A DNA stretch of 64,000 bases from Osmia lignaria lignaria (taxonomy: Eukaryota; Arthropoda; Insecta; Hymenoptera; Megachilidae): positions 4,030,001 through 4,094,000 of the forward strand of contig NW_027478171.1 in the NCBI RefSeq assembly GCF_051020975.1, given 5' to 3'. Both the position numbers and the translations under genes were made by a program. Within the stretch, counting starts at the first letter, position 1; each line of letters begins with the position of its first letter. Shown here piece after piece: positions 24,309 to 37,225 of the stretch. A model generated the notes under the pieces. It was given only the letters and a program-made list of their open reading frames with translations. It was not told where the DNA came from and did not search any database.

Positions 24309-24630
24309 TTGCAGATTTATCTCAAGGGAAGGGGCCTGACGGACATATTTCGAGATATTTCTTCTTCTTGTTGTTCTTCTTCTGCACAGCTAAGCTGGAA
24401 GTGACATTTGCGGCTCGCACTAGTGCAGAGTTATCTCAAAGAAAGGGGCCACGGTGTTTCTGTACCTCTATTATGTTGGTGCGGCTTCGGAACTTTTAAA
24501 TATCTTGATATATCTCGAGAACTACGCATCTGATCAAAAAATATCATAGAACATAAAAAGTAGGAAACTTAATTCTCTACGAAAAAGGTCTCTTAACATT
24601 TTGCCATAGCTCGCTTCGTTTCCGAGATAT
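24309..24630. repeat. Isolated right-half-type monomer in the left half
   Basis: This unit carries AAGTGACATTTG, CGGCTCGCACTAG and TGTACCTC, a combination otherwise first seen at 34613 and common to the right of it. The TGA breaks the recurring frame. It is the only such unit in the first 34.6 kb. It sits next to the left edge of the copy starting at 24750 and may be a transferred or converted unit. Confidence 0.75.
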
Positions 24631-24749
24631 TTGCAGATATATCTCAAGGGAAGGGGCCTGACGGACATATTTCGAGATATTTCTTCTTCTTGTTGTTCTT
24701 CTTCTGCACAGCTAAACTGGAAGTGGCATTTCCAGCTCGCAATAGTGCA

Positions 24750-27700
24750 GAGTTATTTCAAAGAAAGGGGCCACGGTGTTTCTGTATCTCCCTTAAGTTT
24801 GTGCAGCTTCGGAACTTTTAAATATCTCGATATATCTCGAAAACTACGCGTCTGATCAAAAAATATCATAGAAGATAAATTGTAGGAAACATAATTCTCT
24901 ACAAAAAAGGTCTCTTAACATTTTGCCATAGCTCGCTTCGTTTCCGAGATATTTGCAGATTTATCTCAAGGGAAGGGGCCTGACGGACATATTTCGAGAT
25001 ATTTCTTCTTCTTGTTGTTCTTCTTCTGCACAGCTAAGCCGGAAGTGGCATTTACAGCTCGCAATAGTGCAGAGTTATCTCAAAGAAAGGGGCCACGGTG
25101 TTTCTGTATCTCTATTATGTTGGTGCGGCTTCGGAACTTTTAAATATCTTGATATATCTCGAGAACTACGCATCTGATCAAAGAATATCATAGAACATAA
25201 AAAGTAGGAAACTTAATTCTCTACAAAAAAGGTCTCTTAACACTTTGCCATACCTCGCTTCGTTTCCGAGATATTTGCAGATTTATCTCAAGGGAAGGGG
25301 CCTGACGGACATATTTCGAGATATTTCTTCTTCTTGTTGTTCTTCTTCTGCACAGCTAAGCTGGAAGTGGCATTTGCAGCTCGCAATAGTGCAGAGTTAT
25401 CTCAAAGAAAGGGGCCACGGTGTTTCTGTATCTCTATTATGTTGGTGCGGCTTCGGAACTTTTAAATATCTTGATATATCTCGAGAACTACGCATCTGAT
25501 CAAAAAATATCGTAGAACATAAAAAGTAGGAAACTTAATTCTCTACAAAAAAGGTCTCTTAACATTTTGCCATACCTCGCTTCGTTTCCGAGATATTTGC
25601 AGATTTATCTCAAGGGAAGGGGCCTGACGGACATATTTCGAGATATTTCTTCTTCTTGTTGTTCTTCTTCTGCACAGCTAAGCTGGAAGTGGCATTTGCA
25701 GCTCGCAATAGTGCAGAGCTATCTCAAAGAAAGGGGCCACGGAGTTTCTGTATCTCTATTATGTTGGTGCGGCTTCGGAACTTTTAAATATCTTGATATA
25801 TCTCGAGAACTACGCATCTGATCAAAAAATATCATAGAACATAAAAAGGAGGAAACTTAATTCTCTACAAAAAAGGTCTCTTAACATTTTGCCATAGCTC
25901 GCTTCGTTTCCGAGATATTTGCAGATTTATCTCAAGGGAAGGGGCCTGACGGACATATTTCGAGATATTTCTTCTTCTTGTTGTTCTTCTTCTGCACAGC
26001 TAAACTGGAAGTGGCATTTCCAGCTCGCAATAGTGCAGAGCTATCTCAAAGAAAGGGGCCACGGTGTTTCTGAATCTCTATTATGTTGGTGCGGCTTCGG
26101 AACTTTTAAATATCTCGATATATCTCGAAAACTACGCTTCTGATCAAAAAATATCATAGAACATAAATTGTAGGAAACATAATTCTCTACAAAAAACGTC
26201 TCTTAACATTTTGCCATAGCTCGCTTCGTTTCCGAGATATTTGCAGATTCAGCTCAAAGGAACGGGCCTGACGGACATATTTCGAGATATTTCTTCTTCT
26301 TGTTGTTCTTCTTCTGCACAGCTAAGCTGGAAGTGGCATTTGCAGCTCGCAATAGTGCAGAGTTATCTCAAAGAAAGGGGCCACGGTGTTTCTGTATCTC
26401 TATTATGTTGGTGCGGCTTCGGAACTTTTAAATATCTTGATATATCTCGAGAACAACGCATCTGATCAAAAAATATCATAGAACATAAAAAGTAGGAAAC
26501 TTAATTCTCTACAAAAAAGGTCTCTTAACATTTTGCCATAGCTCGCTTCGTTTCCGAGATATTTGCAGATTTATCTCAAGGGAAGGGGCCTGACGGACAT
26601 ATTTCGAGATATTTCTTCTTCTTGTTGTTCTTCTTCTGCACAGCTAAGCTGGAAGTGGCATTTGCGGCTCGCATTAGTGCAGAGTTATCTCAAAGAAAGG
26701 GGCCACGGTGTTTCTGTATCTCTATTATGTTGGTGCGGCTTCGGAACTTTTAAATATCTTGATATATCTCGAGAACTACGCATCTGATCAAAAAATATCA
26801 TAGAACATAAAAGGTAGGAAACTTAATTCTCTACAAAAAAGGTCCCTTAACATTTTGCCATAGCTCGCTTCGTTTCCGAGATATTTGCAGATTTATCTCA
26901 AGGGGAGGGGCCTGACGGACATATTTCGAGATATTTCTTCTTCTTGTTGTTCTTCTTCTGCACAGCTAAGCTGGAAGTGGCATTTGCGGCTCGCATTAGT
27001 GCAGAGTTATCTCAAAGAAAGGGGCCACGGTGTTTCTGTATCTCTATTATGTTGGTGCGGCTTCGGAACTTTTAAATATCTTGATATATCTCGAGAACTA
27101 CGCATCTTATCAAAAAATATCATAGAACATAAAAGGTAGGAAACTTAATTCTCTACAAAAAAGGTCCCTTAACATTTTGCCATAGCTCGCTTCGTTTCCG
27201 AGATATTTGCAGATTTATCTCAAGGGGAGGGGCCTGACGGACATATTTCGAGATATTTCTTCTTCTTGTTGTTCTTCTTCTGCACAGCTAAACTGGAAGT
27301 GGCATTTCCAGCTCGCAATAGTGCAGAGCTATCTCAAAGAAAGGGGCCACGGTGTTTCTGAATCTCTATTATGTTGGTGCGGCTTCGGAACTTTTAAATA
27401 TCTCGATATATCTCGAAAACTACGCTTCTGATCAAAAAATATCATAGAACATAAATTGTAGGAAACATAATTCTCTACAAAAAACGTCTCTTAACATCTT
27501 GCCATAGCTCGCTTCGTTTCCGAGATATTTGCAGATTCAGCTCAAAGGAACGGGCCTGACGGACATATTTCGAGATATTTCTTCTTCTTGTTGTTCTTCT
27601 TCTGCACAGCTAACCCGGAAGTGGCATTTACTGCTCGCAATAGTGCAGAGTTATCTCAAAGAAAGGGGCCACGGTGTTTCTGTATCTCTATTATGTTGGT

Positions 27701-27855
27701 GCGGCTTCGGAACTTTTAAATATCTTGATATATCTCGAGAACTACGCATCTGATCAAAAAATATCATAGAACATAAAAAGTAGGAAACTTAATTCTCTAC
27801 AAAAAAGGTCTCTTAACATTTTGCCATAGCTCGCTTCGTTTCCGAGATATTTGCA
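24750..27855. repeat. Second higher-order repeat with 16-monomer spacing, copy 2
   Basis: This is the partner of 19600-22700. Differences I noticed are T at 24800 (G at 19648) and T at 27108 (G at 21956). The latter removes the TGATCA site and the stop that ends the recurring frame in that unit. The right edge is marked by CTCAAGAGAAGG at 27851, absent from copy 1. Confidence 0.9.
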
Positions 27856-28311
27856 GATATATCTCAAGAGAAGGGGCCTGACGGACATATTTCGAGATAT
27901 TTCTTCTTCTTGTTGTTCTTCTTCTGCACAGCTAAACTGGAAGTGGCATTTCCAGCTCGCAATAGTGCAGAGTTATCTCAAAGAAAGGGGCCACGGTGTT
28001 TCTGTATCTCTATTATGTTGGTGCGGCTTCGGAACTTTTAAATATCTTGATATATCTCGAGAACTACGCATCTGATCAAAGAATATCATAGAACATAAAA
28101 AGTAGGAAACTTAATTCTCTACAAAAAAGGTCTCTTAACACTTTGCCATACCTCGCTTCGTTTCCGAGATATTTGCAGATTTATCTCAAGGGAAGGGGCC
28201 TGACGGACATATTTCGAGATATTTCTTCTTCTTGTTGTTCTTCTTCTGCACAGCTAAGCTGGAAGTGGCATTTGCAGCTCGCAATAGTGCAGAGTTATCT
28301 CAAAGAAAGGG

Positions 28312-30610
28312 GCCACGGAGTTTCTGTATCTCTATTATGTTGGTGCGGCTTCGGAACTTTTAAATATCTTGATATATCTCGAGAACTACGCATCTGATCA
28401 AAAAATATCATAGAACATAAAAAGGAGGAAACTTAATTCTCTACAAAAAAGGTCTCTTAACATTTTGCCATAGCTCGCTTCGTTTCCGAGATATTTGCAG
28501 ATTTATCTCAAGGGAAGGGGCCTGACGGACATATTTCGAGATATTTCTTCTTCTTGTTGTTCTTCTTCTGCACAGCTAAACTGGAAGTGGCATTTCCAGC
28601 TCGCAATAGTGCAGAGCTATCTCAAAGAAAGGGGCCACGGTGTTTCTGAATCTCTATTATGTTGGTGCGGCTTCGGAACTTTTAAATATCTCGATATATC
28701 TCGAAAACTACGCTTCTGATCAAAAAATATCATAGAACATAAATTGTAGGAAACATAATTCTCTACAAAAAACGTCTCTTAACATTTTGCCATAGCTCGC
28801 TTCGTTTCCGAGATATTTGCAGATTCAGCTCAAAGGAACGGGCCTGACGGACATATTTCGAGATATTTCTTCTTCTTGTTGTTCTTCTTCTGCACAGCTA
28901 AGCTGGAAGTGGCATTTGCAGCTCGCAATAGTGCAGAGTTATCTCAAAGAAAGGGGCCACGGTGTTTCTGTATCTCTATTATGTTGGTGCGGCTTCGGAA
29001 CTTTTAAATATCTTGATATATCTCGAGAACAACGCATCTGATCAAAAAATATCATAGAACATAAAAAGTAGGAAACTTAATTCTCTACAAAAAAGGTCTC
29101 TTAACATTTTGCCATAGCTCGCTTCGTTTCCGAGATATTTGCAGATTTATCTCAAGGGAAGGGGCCTGACGGACATATTTCGAGATATTTCTTCTTCTTG
29201 TTGTTCTTCTTCTGCACAGCTAAGCTGGAAGTGGCATTTGCGGCTCGCATTAGTGCAGAGTTATCTCAAAGAAAGGGGCCACGGTGTTTCTGTATCTCTA
29301 TTATGTTGGTGCGGCTTCGGAACTTTTAAATATCTTGATATATCTCGAGAACTACGCATCTGATCAAAAAATATCATAGAACATAAAAGGTAGGAAACTT
29401 AATTCTCTACAAAAAAGGTCCCTTAACATTTTGCCATAGCTCGCTTCGTTTCCGAGATATTTGCAGATTTATCTCAAGGGGAGGGGCCTGACGGACATAT
29501 TTCGAGATATTTCTTCTTCTTGTTGTTCTTCTTCTGCACAGCTAAGCTGGAAGTGGCATTTGCGGCTCGCATTAGTGCAGAGTTATCTCAAAGAAAGGGG
29601 CCACGGTGTTTCTGTATCTCTATTATGTTGGTGCGGCTTCGGAACTTTTAAATATCTTGATATATCTCGAGAACTACGCATCTGATCAAAAAATATCATA
29701 GAACATAAAAGGTAGGAAACTTAATTCTCTACAAAAAAGGTCCCTTAACATTTTGCCATAGCTCGCTTCGTTTCCGAGATATTTGCAGATTTATCTCAAG
29801 GGGAGGGGCCTGACGGACATATTTCGAGATATTTCTTCTTCTTGTTGTTCTTCTTCTGCACAGCTAAACTGGAGGTGGCATTTCCAGCTCGCAATAGTGC
29901 AGAGCTATCTCAAAGAAAGGGGCCACGGTGTTTCTGAATCTCTATTATGTTGGTGCGGCTTCGGAACTTTTAAATATCTCGATATATCTCGAAAACTACG
30001 CTTCTGATCAAAAAATATCATAGAACATAAATTGTAGGAAACATAATTCTCTACAAAAAACGTCTCTTAACATCTTGCCATAGCTCGCTTCGTTTCCGAG
30101 ATATTTGCAGATTCAGCTCAAAGGAACGGGCCTGACGGACATATTTCGAGATATTTCTTCTTCTTGTTGTTCTTCTTCTGCACAGCTAACCCGGAAGTGG
30201 CATTTACTGCTCGCAATAGTGCAGAGTTATCTCAAAGAAAGGGGCCACGGTGTTTCTGTATCTCTATTATGTTGGTGCGGCTTCGGAACTTTTAAATATC
30301 TTGATATATCTCGAGAACTACGCATCTGATCAAAAAATATCATAGAACATAAAAAGTAGGAAACTTAATTCTCTACAAAAAAGGTCTCTTAACATTTTGC
30401 CATAGCTCGCTTCGTTTCCGAGATATTTGCAGATATATCTCAAGAGAAGGGGCCTGACGGACATATTTCGAGATATTTCTTCTTCTTGTTGTTCTTCTTC
30501 TGCACAGCTAAACTGGAAGTGGCATTTCCAGCTCGCAATAGTGCAGAGTTATCTCAAAGAAAGGGGCCACGGTGTTTCTGTATCTCTATTATGTTGGTGC
30601 GGCTTCGGAA
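28312..30610. repeat. Third copy of the 8-monomer segment
   Basis: This block repeats about 25735-28040 at an offset of 2576 bp (8 x 322), and so also about 20590-22700. The shared order is: ACGGAGTTTC with AAAAAGGAGG, a TCTGAATCTC type-2 unit, a GAACAACGC unit, two GCGGCTCGCATTA units with GGTCCC spacers, another type-2 unit, the CATTTACTGC unit, and a CTCAAGAGAAGG unit. G at 29875 (GGAGGTGG) is private. The copy ends at 30614, where CTTTAAAATATC replaces CTTTTAAATATC. Confidence 0.85.
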
Positions 30611-31070
30611 CTTTAAAATATCTTGATATATCTCGAGAACTACGCATCTGATCAAAAAATATCATAGAACATAAAAAGTAGGAAACTTAATTCTCTACAA
30701 AAAAGGTCTCTTATCATTTTGCCATAGCTCGCTTCGTTTCCGAGATATTTGCAGATTTATCTCAAGGGAAGGTGCCTGACGGACATATTTCGAGATATTT
30801 CTTCTTCTTGTTGCTCTTCTTCTGCACAGCTAAACTGGAAGTGGCATTTCCAGCTCGCAATAGTGCAGAGTTATCTCAAAGAAAGGGGCCACGGTGTTTC
30901 TGTATCTCTATTATGTTGGTGCGGCTTCGGAACTTTTAAATATCTTGATATATCTCGAGAACTACGCATCTGATCAAAAAATATCATAGAACATAAAAAG
31001 TAGGAAACTTAATTCTCTACAAAAAAGGTCTCTTAACATTTTGCCATAGCTCGCTTCGTTTCCGAGATAT

Positions 31071-32223
31071 TTGCAGATTTATCTCAAGGGAAGGGGCCTG
31101 ACGGACATATTTCGAGATATTTCTTCTTCTTGTTGTTCTTCTTCTGCACAGCTAAGCTGGAAGTGGCATTTGCGGCTCGCATTAGTGCAGAGTTATCTCA
31201 AAGAAAGGGGCCACGGTGTTTCTGTATCTCTATTATGTTGGTGCGGCTTCGGAACTTTTAAATATCTTGATATATCTCGAGAACTACGCATCTGATCAAA
31301 AAATATCATAGAACATAAAAGGTAGGAAACTTAATTCTCTACAAAAAAGGTCCCTTAACATTTTGCCATAGCTCGCTTCGTTTCCGAGATATTTGCAGAT
31401 TTATCTCAAGGGGAGGGGCCTGACGGACATATTTCGAGATATTTCTTCTTCTTGTTGTTCTTCTTCTGCACAGCTAAACTGGAAGTGGCATTTCCAGCTC
31501 GCAATAGTGCAGAGCTATCTCAAAGAAAGGGGCCACGGTGTTTCTGAATCTCTATTATGTTGGTGCGGCTTCGGAACTTTTAAATATCTCGATATATCTC
31601 GAAAACTACGCTTCTGATCAAAAAATATCATAGAACATAAATTGTAGGAAACACAATTCTCTACAAAAAACGTCTCTTAACATCTTGCCATAGCTCGCTT
31701 CGTTTCCGAGATATTTGCAGATTCAGCTCAAAGGAACGGGCCTGACGGACATATTTCGAGATATTTCTTCTTCTTGTTGTTCTTCTTCTGCACAGCTAAC
31801 CCGGAAGTGGCATTTACTGCTCGCAATAGTGCAGAGTTATCTCAAAGAAAGGGGCCACGGTGTTTCTGTATCTCTATTATGTTGGTGCGGCTTCGGAACT
31901 TTTAAATATCTTGATATATCTCGAGAACTACGCATCTGATCAAAAAATATCATAGAACATAAAAAGTAGGAAACTTAATTCTCTACAAAAAAGGTCTCTT
32001 AACATTTTGCCATAGCTCGCTTCGTTTCCGAGATATTTGCAGATATATCTCAAGAGAAGGGGCCTGACGGACATATTTCGAGATATTTCTTCTTCTTGTT
32101 GTTCTTCTTCTGCACAGCTAAACTGGAAGTGGCATTTCCAGCTCGCAATAGTGCAGAGTTATCTCAAAGAAAGGGGCCACGGTGTTTCTGTATCTCTATT
32201 ATGTTGGTGCGGCTTCGGAACTT
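31071..32223. repeat. Partial fourth copy, one monomer shorter
   Basis: From 31393 the order type-2 unit, CATTTACTGC unit, CTCAAGAGAAGG unit matches 29783-30613 at an offset of 1610 bp (5 monomers). The preceding unit at 31071 has the CAAGGGAAGG head of 29139 and not the CAAGGGGAGG head of 29461. One of the two near-identical GCGGCTCGCATTA units is therefore missing, as expected from misaligned exchange. AAACACAATT near 31652 is private. Confidence 0.75.
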
Positions 32224-32643
32224 TTAAATATCTTGATATATCTCGAGAACTACGCATCTGATCAAAGAATATCATAGAACATAAAAAGTAGGAAACTTAA
32301 TTCTCTACAAAAAAGGTCTCTTAACACTTTGCCATACCTCGCTTCGTTTCCGAGATATTTGCAGATTTATCTCAAGGGAAGGGGCCTGACGGACATATTT
32401 CGAGATATTTCTTCTTCTTGTTGTTCTTCTTCTGCACAGCTAAGCTGGAAGTGGCATTTGCAGCTCGCAATAGTGCAGAGTTATCTCAAAGAAAGGGGCC
32501 ACGGAGTTTCTGTATCTCTATTATGTTGGTGCGGCTTCGGAACTTTTAAATATCTTGATATATCTCGAGAACTACGCATCTGATCAAAAAATATCATAGA
32601 ACATAAAAAGTAGGAAACTTAATTCTCTACAAAAAAGGTCTCT

Positions 32644-33574
32644 TAACATTTTGCCATAGCTCGCTTCGTTTCCGAGATATTTGCAGATATATCTCAAGAG
32701 AAGGGGCCTGACGGACATATTTCGAGATATTTCTTCTTCTTGTTGTTCTTCTTCTGCACAGCTAAACTGGAAGTGGCATTTCCAGCTCGCAATAGTGCAG
32801 AGTTATCTCAAAGAAAGGGGCCACGGTGTTTCTGTATCTCTATTATGTTGGTGCGGCTTCGGAACTTTAAAATATCTTGATATATCTCGAGAACTACGCA
32901 TCTGATCAAAAAATATCATAGAACATAAAAAGTAGGAAACTTAATTCTCTACAAAAAAGGTCTCTTATCATTTTGCCATAGCTCGCTTCGTTTCCGAGAT
33001 ATTTGCAGATTTATCTCAAGGGAAGGTGCCTGACGGACATATTTCGAGATATTTCTTCTTCTTGTTGCTCTTCTTCTGCACAGCTAAACTGGAAGTGGCA
33101 TTTCCAGCTCGCAATAGTGCAGAGTTATCTCAAAGAAAGGGGCCACGGTGTTTCTGTATCTCTATTATGTTGGTGCGGCTTCGGAACTTTTAAATATCTT
33201 GATATATCTCGAGAACTACGCATCTGATCAAAAAATATCATAGAACATAAAAAGTAGGAAACTTAATTCTCTACAAAAAAGGTCTCTTAACATTTTGCCA
33301 TAGCTCGCTTCGTTTCCGAGATATTTGCAGATTTATCTCAAGGGAAGGGGCCTGACGGACATATTTCGAGATATTTCTTCTTCTTGTTGTTCTTCTTCTG
33401 CACAGCTAAGCTGGAAGTGGCATTTGCGGCTCGCATTAGTGCAGAGTTATCTCAAAGAAAGGGGCCACGGTGTTTCTGTATCTCTATTATGTTGGTGCGG
33501 CTTCGGAACTTTTAAATATCTTGATATATCTCGAGAACTACGCATCTGATCAAAAAATATCATAGAACATAAAA
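32644..33574. repeat. Three-monomer copy at 7-monomer spacing
   Basis: Units 32681, 33003 and 33325 repeat 30427, 30749 and 31071 at an offset of 2254 bp (7 x 322). They share CTCAAGAGAAGG with CTTTAAAATATC, then TCTTATCATTTTGCC with GGGAAGGTGCC and TTGCTCTTC. The match fades in the tail of the third unit, which reads AAAAAGTAGG here and AAAAGGTAGG in the partner. Confidence 0.8.
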
Positions 33575-34650
33575 AGTAGGAAACTTAATTCTCTACAAAA
33601 AAGGTCTCTTAACATTTTGCCATAGCTCGCTTCGTTTCCGAGATATTTGCAGATTTATCTCAAGGGAAGGGGCCTGACGGACATATTTCGAGATATTTCT
33701 TCTTCTTGTTGTTCTTCTTCTGCACAGCTAAGCTGGAAGTGGCATTTGCAGCTCGCAATAGTGCAGATTTATCTCAAAGAAAGGGGCCACGGTGTTTCTG
33801 TATCTCTATTATGTTGGTGCGGCTTCGGAACTTTTAAATATCTTGATATATCTCGAGAACTACGCATCTGATCAAAAAATATCATAGAACATAAAAAGTA
33901 GGAAACTTAATTCTCTACAAAAAAGGTCTCTTAACATTTTGCCATACCTCGCTTCGTTTCCGAGATATTTGCAGATTTATCTCAAGGGAAGGGGCCTGAC
34001 GGACATATTTCGAGATATTTCTTCTTCTTGTTGTTCTTCTTCTGCACAGCTAAGCTGGAAGTGGCATTTGCGGCTCGCATTAGTGCAGAGTTGTCTCAAA
34101 GAAAGGGGCCACGGTGTTTCTGTATCTCTATTATGTTGGTGCGGCTTCGGAACTTTTAAATATCTTGATATATCTCGAGAACTACGCATCTGATCAAAAA
34201 ATATCATACAACATAAAAAGTAGGAAACTTAATTCTCTACAAAAAAGGTCTCTTAACATTTTGCCATAGCTCGCTTCGTTTCCGAGATATTTGCAGATTT
34301 ATCTCAAGGGAAGGGGCCTGACGGACATATTTCGAGATATTTCTTCTTCTTGTTGTTCTTCTTCTGCACAGCTAAGCTGGAAGTGGCATTTGCAGCTCGC
34401 AATAGTGCAGAGTTATCTCAAAGAAAGGGGCCACGGTGTTTCTGTATCTCTATTATGTTGGTGCGGCTTCGGAACTTTTAAATATCTTGATATATCTCGA
34501 GAACTACGCTTCTGATCAAAAAATATCATAGAACATAAATTGTAGGAAACATAATTCTCTACAAAAAACGTCTCTTAACATTTTGCCATAGCTCGCTTCG
34601 TTTCCGAGATATTTGCAGATTCAGCTCAAAGGAACGGGCCTGACGGACAT
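33575..34650. repeat. Transition monomers without a recognised higher-order partner
   Basis: Units 33647, 33969 and 34291 carry private changes (GCAGATTTATC at 33765, GAGTTGTCTC near 34089, CATACAACAT near 34205). I could not assign them to a longer repeat. In the second unit the GTTGTCTC change removes a stop on the minus strand, giving a 76-codon reverse frame at 33977-34207 that I regard as accidental. Right of here the monomer population changes character. Confidence 0.6.
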
Positions 34651-37225
34651 ATTTCGAGATATTTCTTCTTCTTGTTGTTCTTCTTCTGCACAGCTAAGCT
34701 GGAAGTGACATTTGCGGCTCGCACTAGTGCAGAGTTATCTCAAAGAAAGGGGCCACGGTGTTTCTGTACCTCTATTATGTTGGTGCGGCTTCGGAACTTT
34801 TAAATATCTCGATATATCTCGAAAACTACGCTTCTGATCAAAAAATATCATAGAACATAAATTGTAGGAAACATAATTCTCTACAAAAAATGTCTCTTAA
34901 CATTTTGCCATAGCTCGCTTCGTTTCCGAGATATTTGCAGATATATCTCAAGGGAAGGGGCCTGACGGACATATTTCGAGATATTTCTTCTTCTTGTTGT
35001 TCTTCTTCTGCACAGCTAAACTGGAAGTGGCATTTCCAGCTCGCAATAGTGCAGAGTTATCTCAAAGAAAGGGGCCACGGTGTTTCTGTATCTCTATTAT
35101 GTTGGTGCGGCTTCGGAACTTTTAAATATCTTGATATATCTCGAGAACTACGCATCTGATCAAAGAATATTATAGAACATAAAACGTAGGAAACTTAATT
35201 CTCTACAAAAAAGGTCTCTTAACATTTTGCCATAGCTCGCTTCGTTTCCGAGATATTTGCAGATTTATCTCAAGGGAAGGGGCCTGACGGACATATTTCG
35301 AGATATTTCTTCTTCTTGTTGTTCTTCTTCTGCACAGCTAAGCTGGAAGTGGCATTTGCGGATCGCACTAGTGCAGAGTTATCTCAAAGAAAGGGGCCAC
35401 GGTGTTTCTGTACCTCTATTATGTTGGTGCGGCTTCGGAACTTTTAAATATCTCGATATATCTCGAAAACTACGCTTCTGATCAAAAAATATCATAGAAC
35501 ATAAATTGTAGGAAACATAATTCTCTACAAAAAAGGTCTGTTAACATTTTGGCATAGCTCGCTTCGTTTCCGAGATATTTGCAGATATATCTCAAGGGAA
35601 GGGGCCTGACGGACATATTTCGAGATATTTCTTCTTCTTGTTGTTCTTCTTCTGCACAGCTAAACTGGAAGTGGCATTTCCAGCTCGCAATAGTGCAGAG
35701 TTATCTCAAAGAAAGGGGCCACGGTGTTTCTGTATCTCTATTATGTTGGTGCGGCTTCGGAACTTTTAAATATCTTGATATATCTCGAGAACTACTCATC
35801 TGATCAAAGAATATCATAGAACATAAAAAGTAGGAAACTTAATTCTCTACAAAAAAGCTCTCTTAACATTTTGCCATACCTCGCTTCGTTTCCGAGATAT
35901 TTGCAGATTTATCTCAAGGGAAGGGGCCTGACGGACATATTTTGAGATATTTCTTCTTCTTGTTGTTCTTCTTCTGCACAGCTAAGCTGGAAGTGGCATT
36001 TGCGGATCGCACTAGTGCAGAGTTATCTCAAAGAAAGGGGCCACGGTGTTTCTGTACCTCTATTATGTTGGTGCGGCTTCGGAACTTTTAAATATCTCGA
36101 TATATCTCGAAAACTACGCTTCTGATCAAAAAATATCATAGAACATAAATTGTAGGAAACATAATTCTCTACAAAAAAGGTCTGTCAACATTTTGGCATA
36201 GCTCGCTTCGTTTCCGAGATATTTGCAGATTTATCTCAAGGGAAGGGGCCTGACGGACATATTTCGAGATATTTCTTCTTCTTGTTGTTCTTCTTCTGCA
36301 CAGCTAAGCTGGAAGTGGCATTTGCAGCTCGCAATAGTGCAGAGTTATCTCAAAGAAAGGGGCCACGGAGTTTCTGTATCTCTATTATGTTGGTGCGGCT
36401 TCGGAACTTTTAAATATCTTGATATATCTCGAGAACTACGCATCTGATCAAAAAATATCATACAACATAAAAAGTAGGAAACTTAATTCTCTACAAAAAA
36501 GGTCTCTTAACATTTTGCCATAGCTCGCTTCGTTTCCGAGATATTTGCAGATTTATCTCAAGGGAAGGGGCCTGACGGACATATTTCGAGATATTTCTTC
36601 TTCTTGTTGTTCTTCTTCTGCACAGCTAAACTGGAAGTGGCATTTCCAGCTCGCAATAGTGCAGAGCTATCTCAAAGAAGGGGGCCACGGTGTTTCTGAA
36701 TCTCTATTATGTTGGTGCGGCTTCGGAACTTTTAAATATCTCGATATATCTCGAAAACTACGCTTCTGATCAAAAAATATGATAGAACATAAATTGTAGG
36801 AAACATAATTCTCTACAAAAAACGTCTCTTAACATTTTGCCATAGCTCGCTTCGTTTCCGAGATATTTGCAGATTCAGCTCAAAGGAACGGGCCTGACGG
36901 ACATATTTCGAGATATTTCTTCTTCTTGTTGTTCTTCTTCTGCACAGCTAAGCTGGAAGTGACATTTGCGGCTCGCACTAGTGCAGAGTTATCTCAAAGA
37001 AAGGGGCCACGGTGTTTCTGTACCTCTATTATGTTGGTGCGGCTTCGGAACTTTTAAATATCTCGATATATCTCGAAAACTACGCTTCTGATAAAAAAAT
37101 ATCATAGAACATAAATTGTAGGAAACATAATTCTCTACAAAAAATGTCTCTTAACATTTTGCCATAGCTCGCTTCGTTTCCGAGATATTTGCAGATTTAT
37201 CTCAAGGGAAGGGGCCTGACGGACA
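34650..37225. repeat. 8-monomer tandem unit, copy 1
   Basis: A block of 2576 bp is followed directly by a second copy. Diagnostic variants in order: AAAGAATATTATAG with AAAACGTAGG (35165-35190), GCGGATCGCACTAG (35359), TTTTGGCATAG (35548), GAACTACTCATC (35790), AAGCTCTC (35855), ATATTTTGAGAT (35937), GTCTGTCAACATTTTGG (36180), GAAGGGGGCC (36676), AATATGATAG (36777) and TGATAAAAAAAT (37090). Three of its units carry TGA stops in the recurring frame. Confidence 0.92.
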
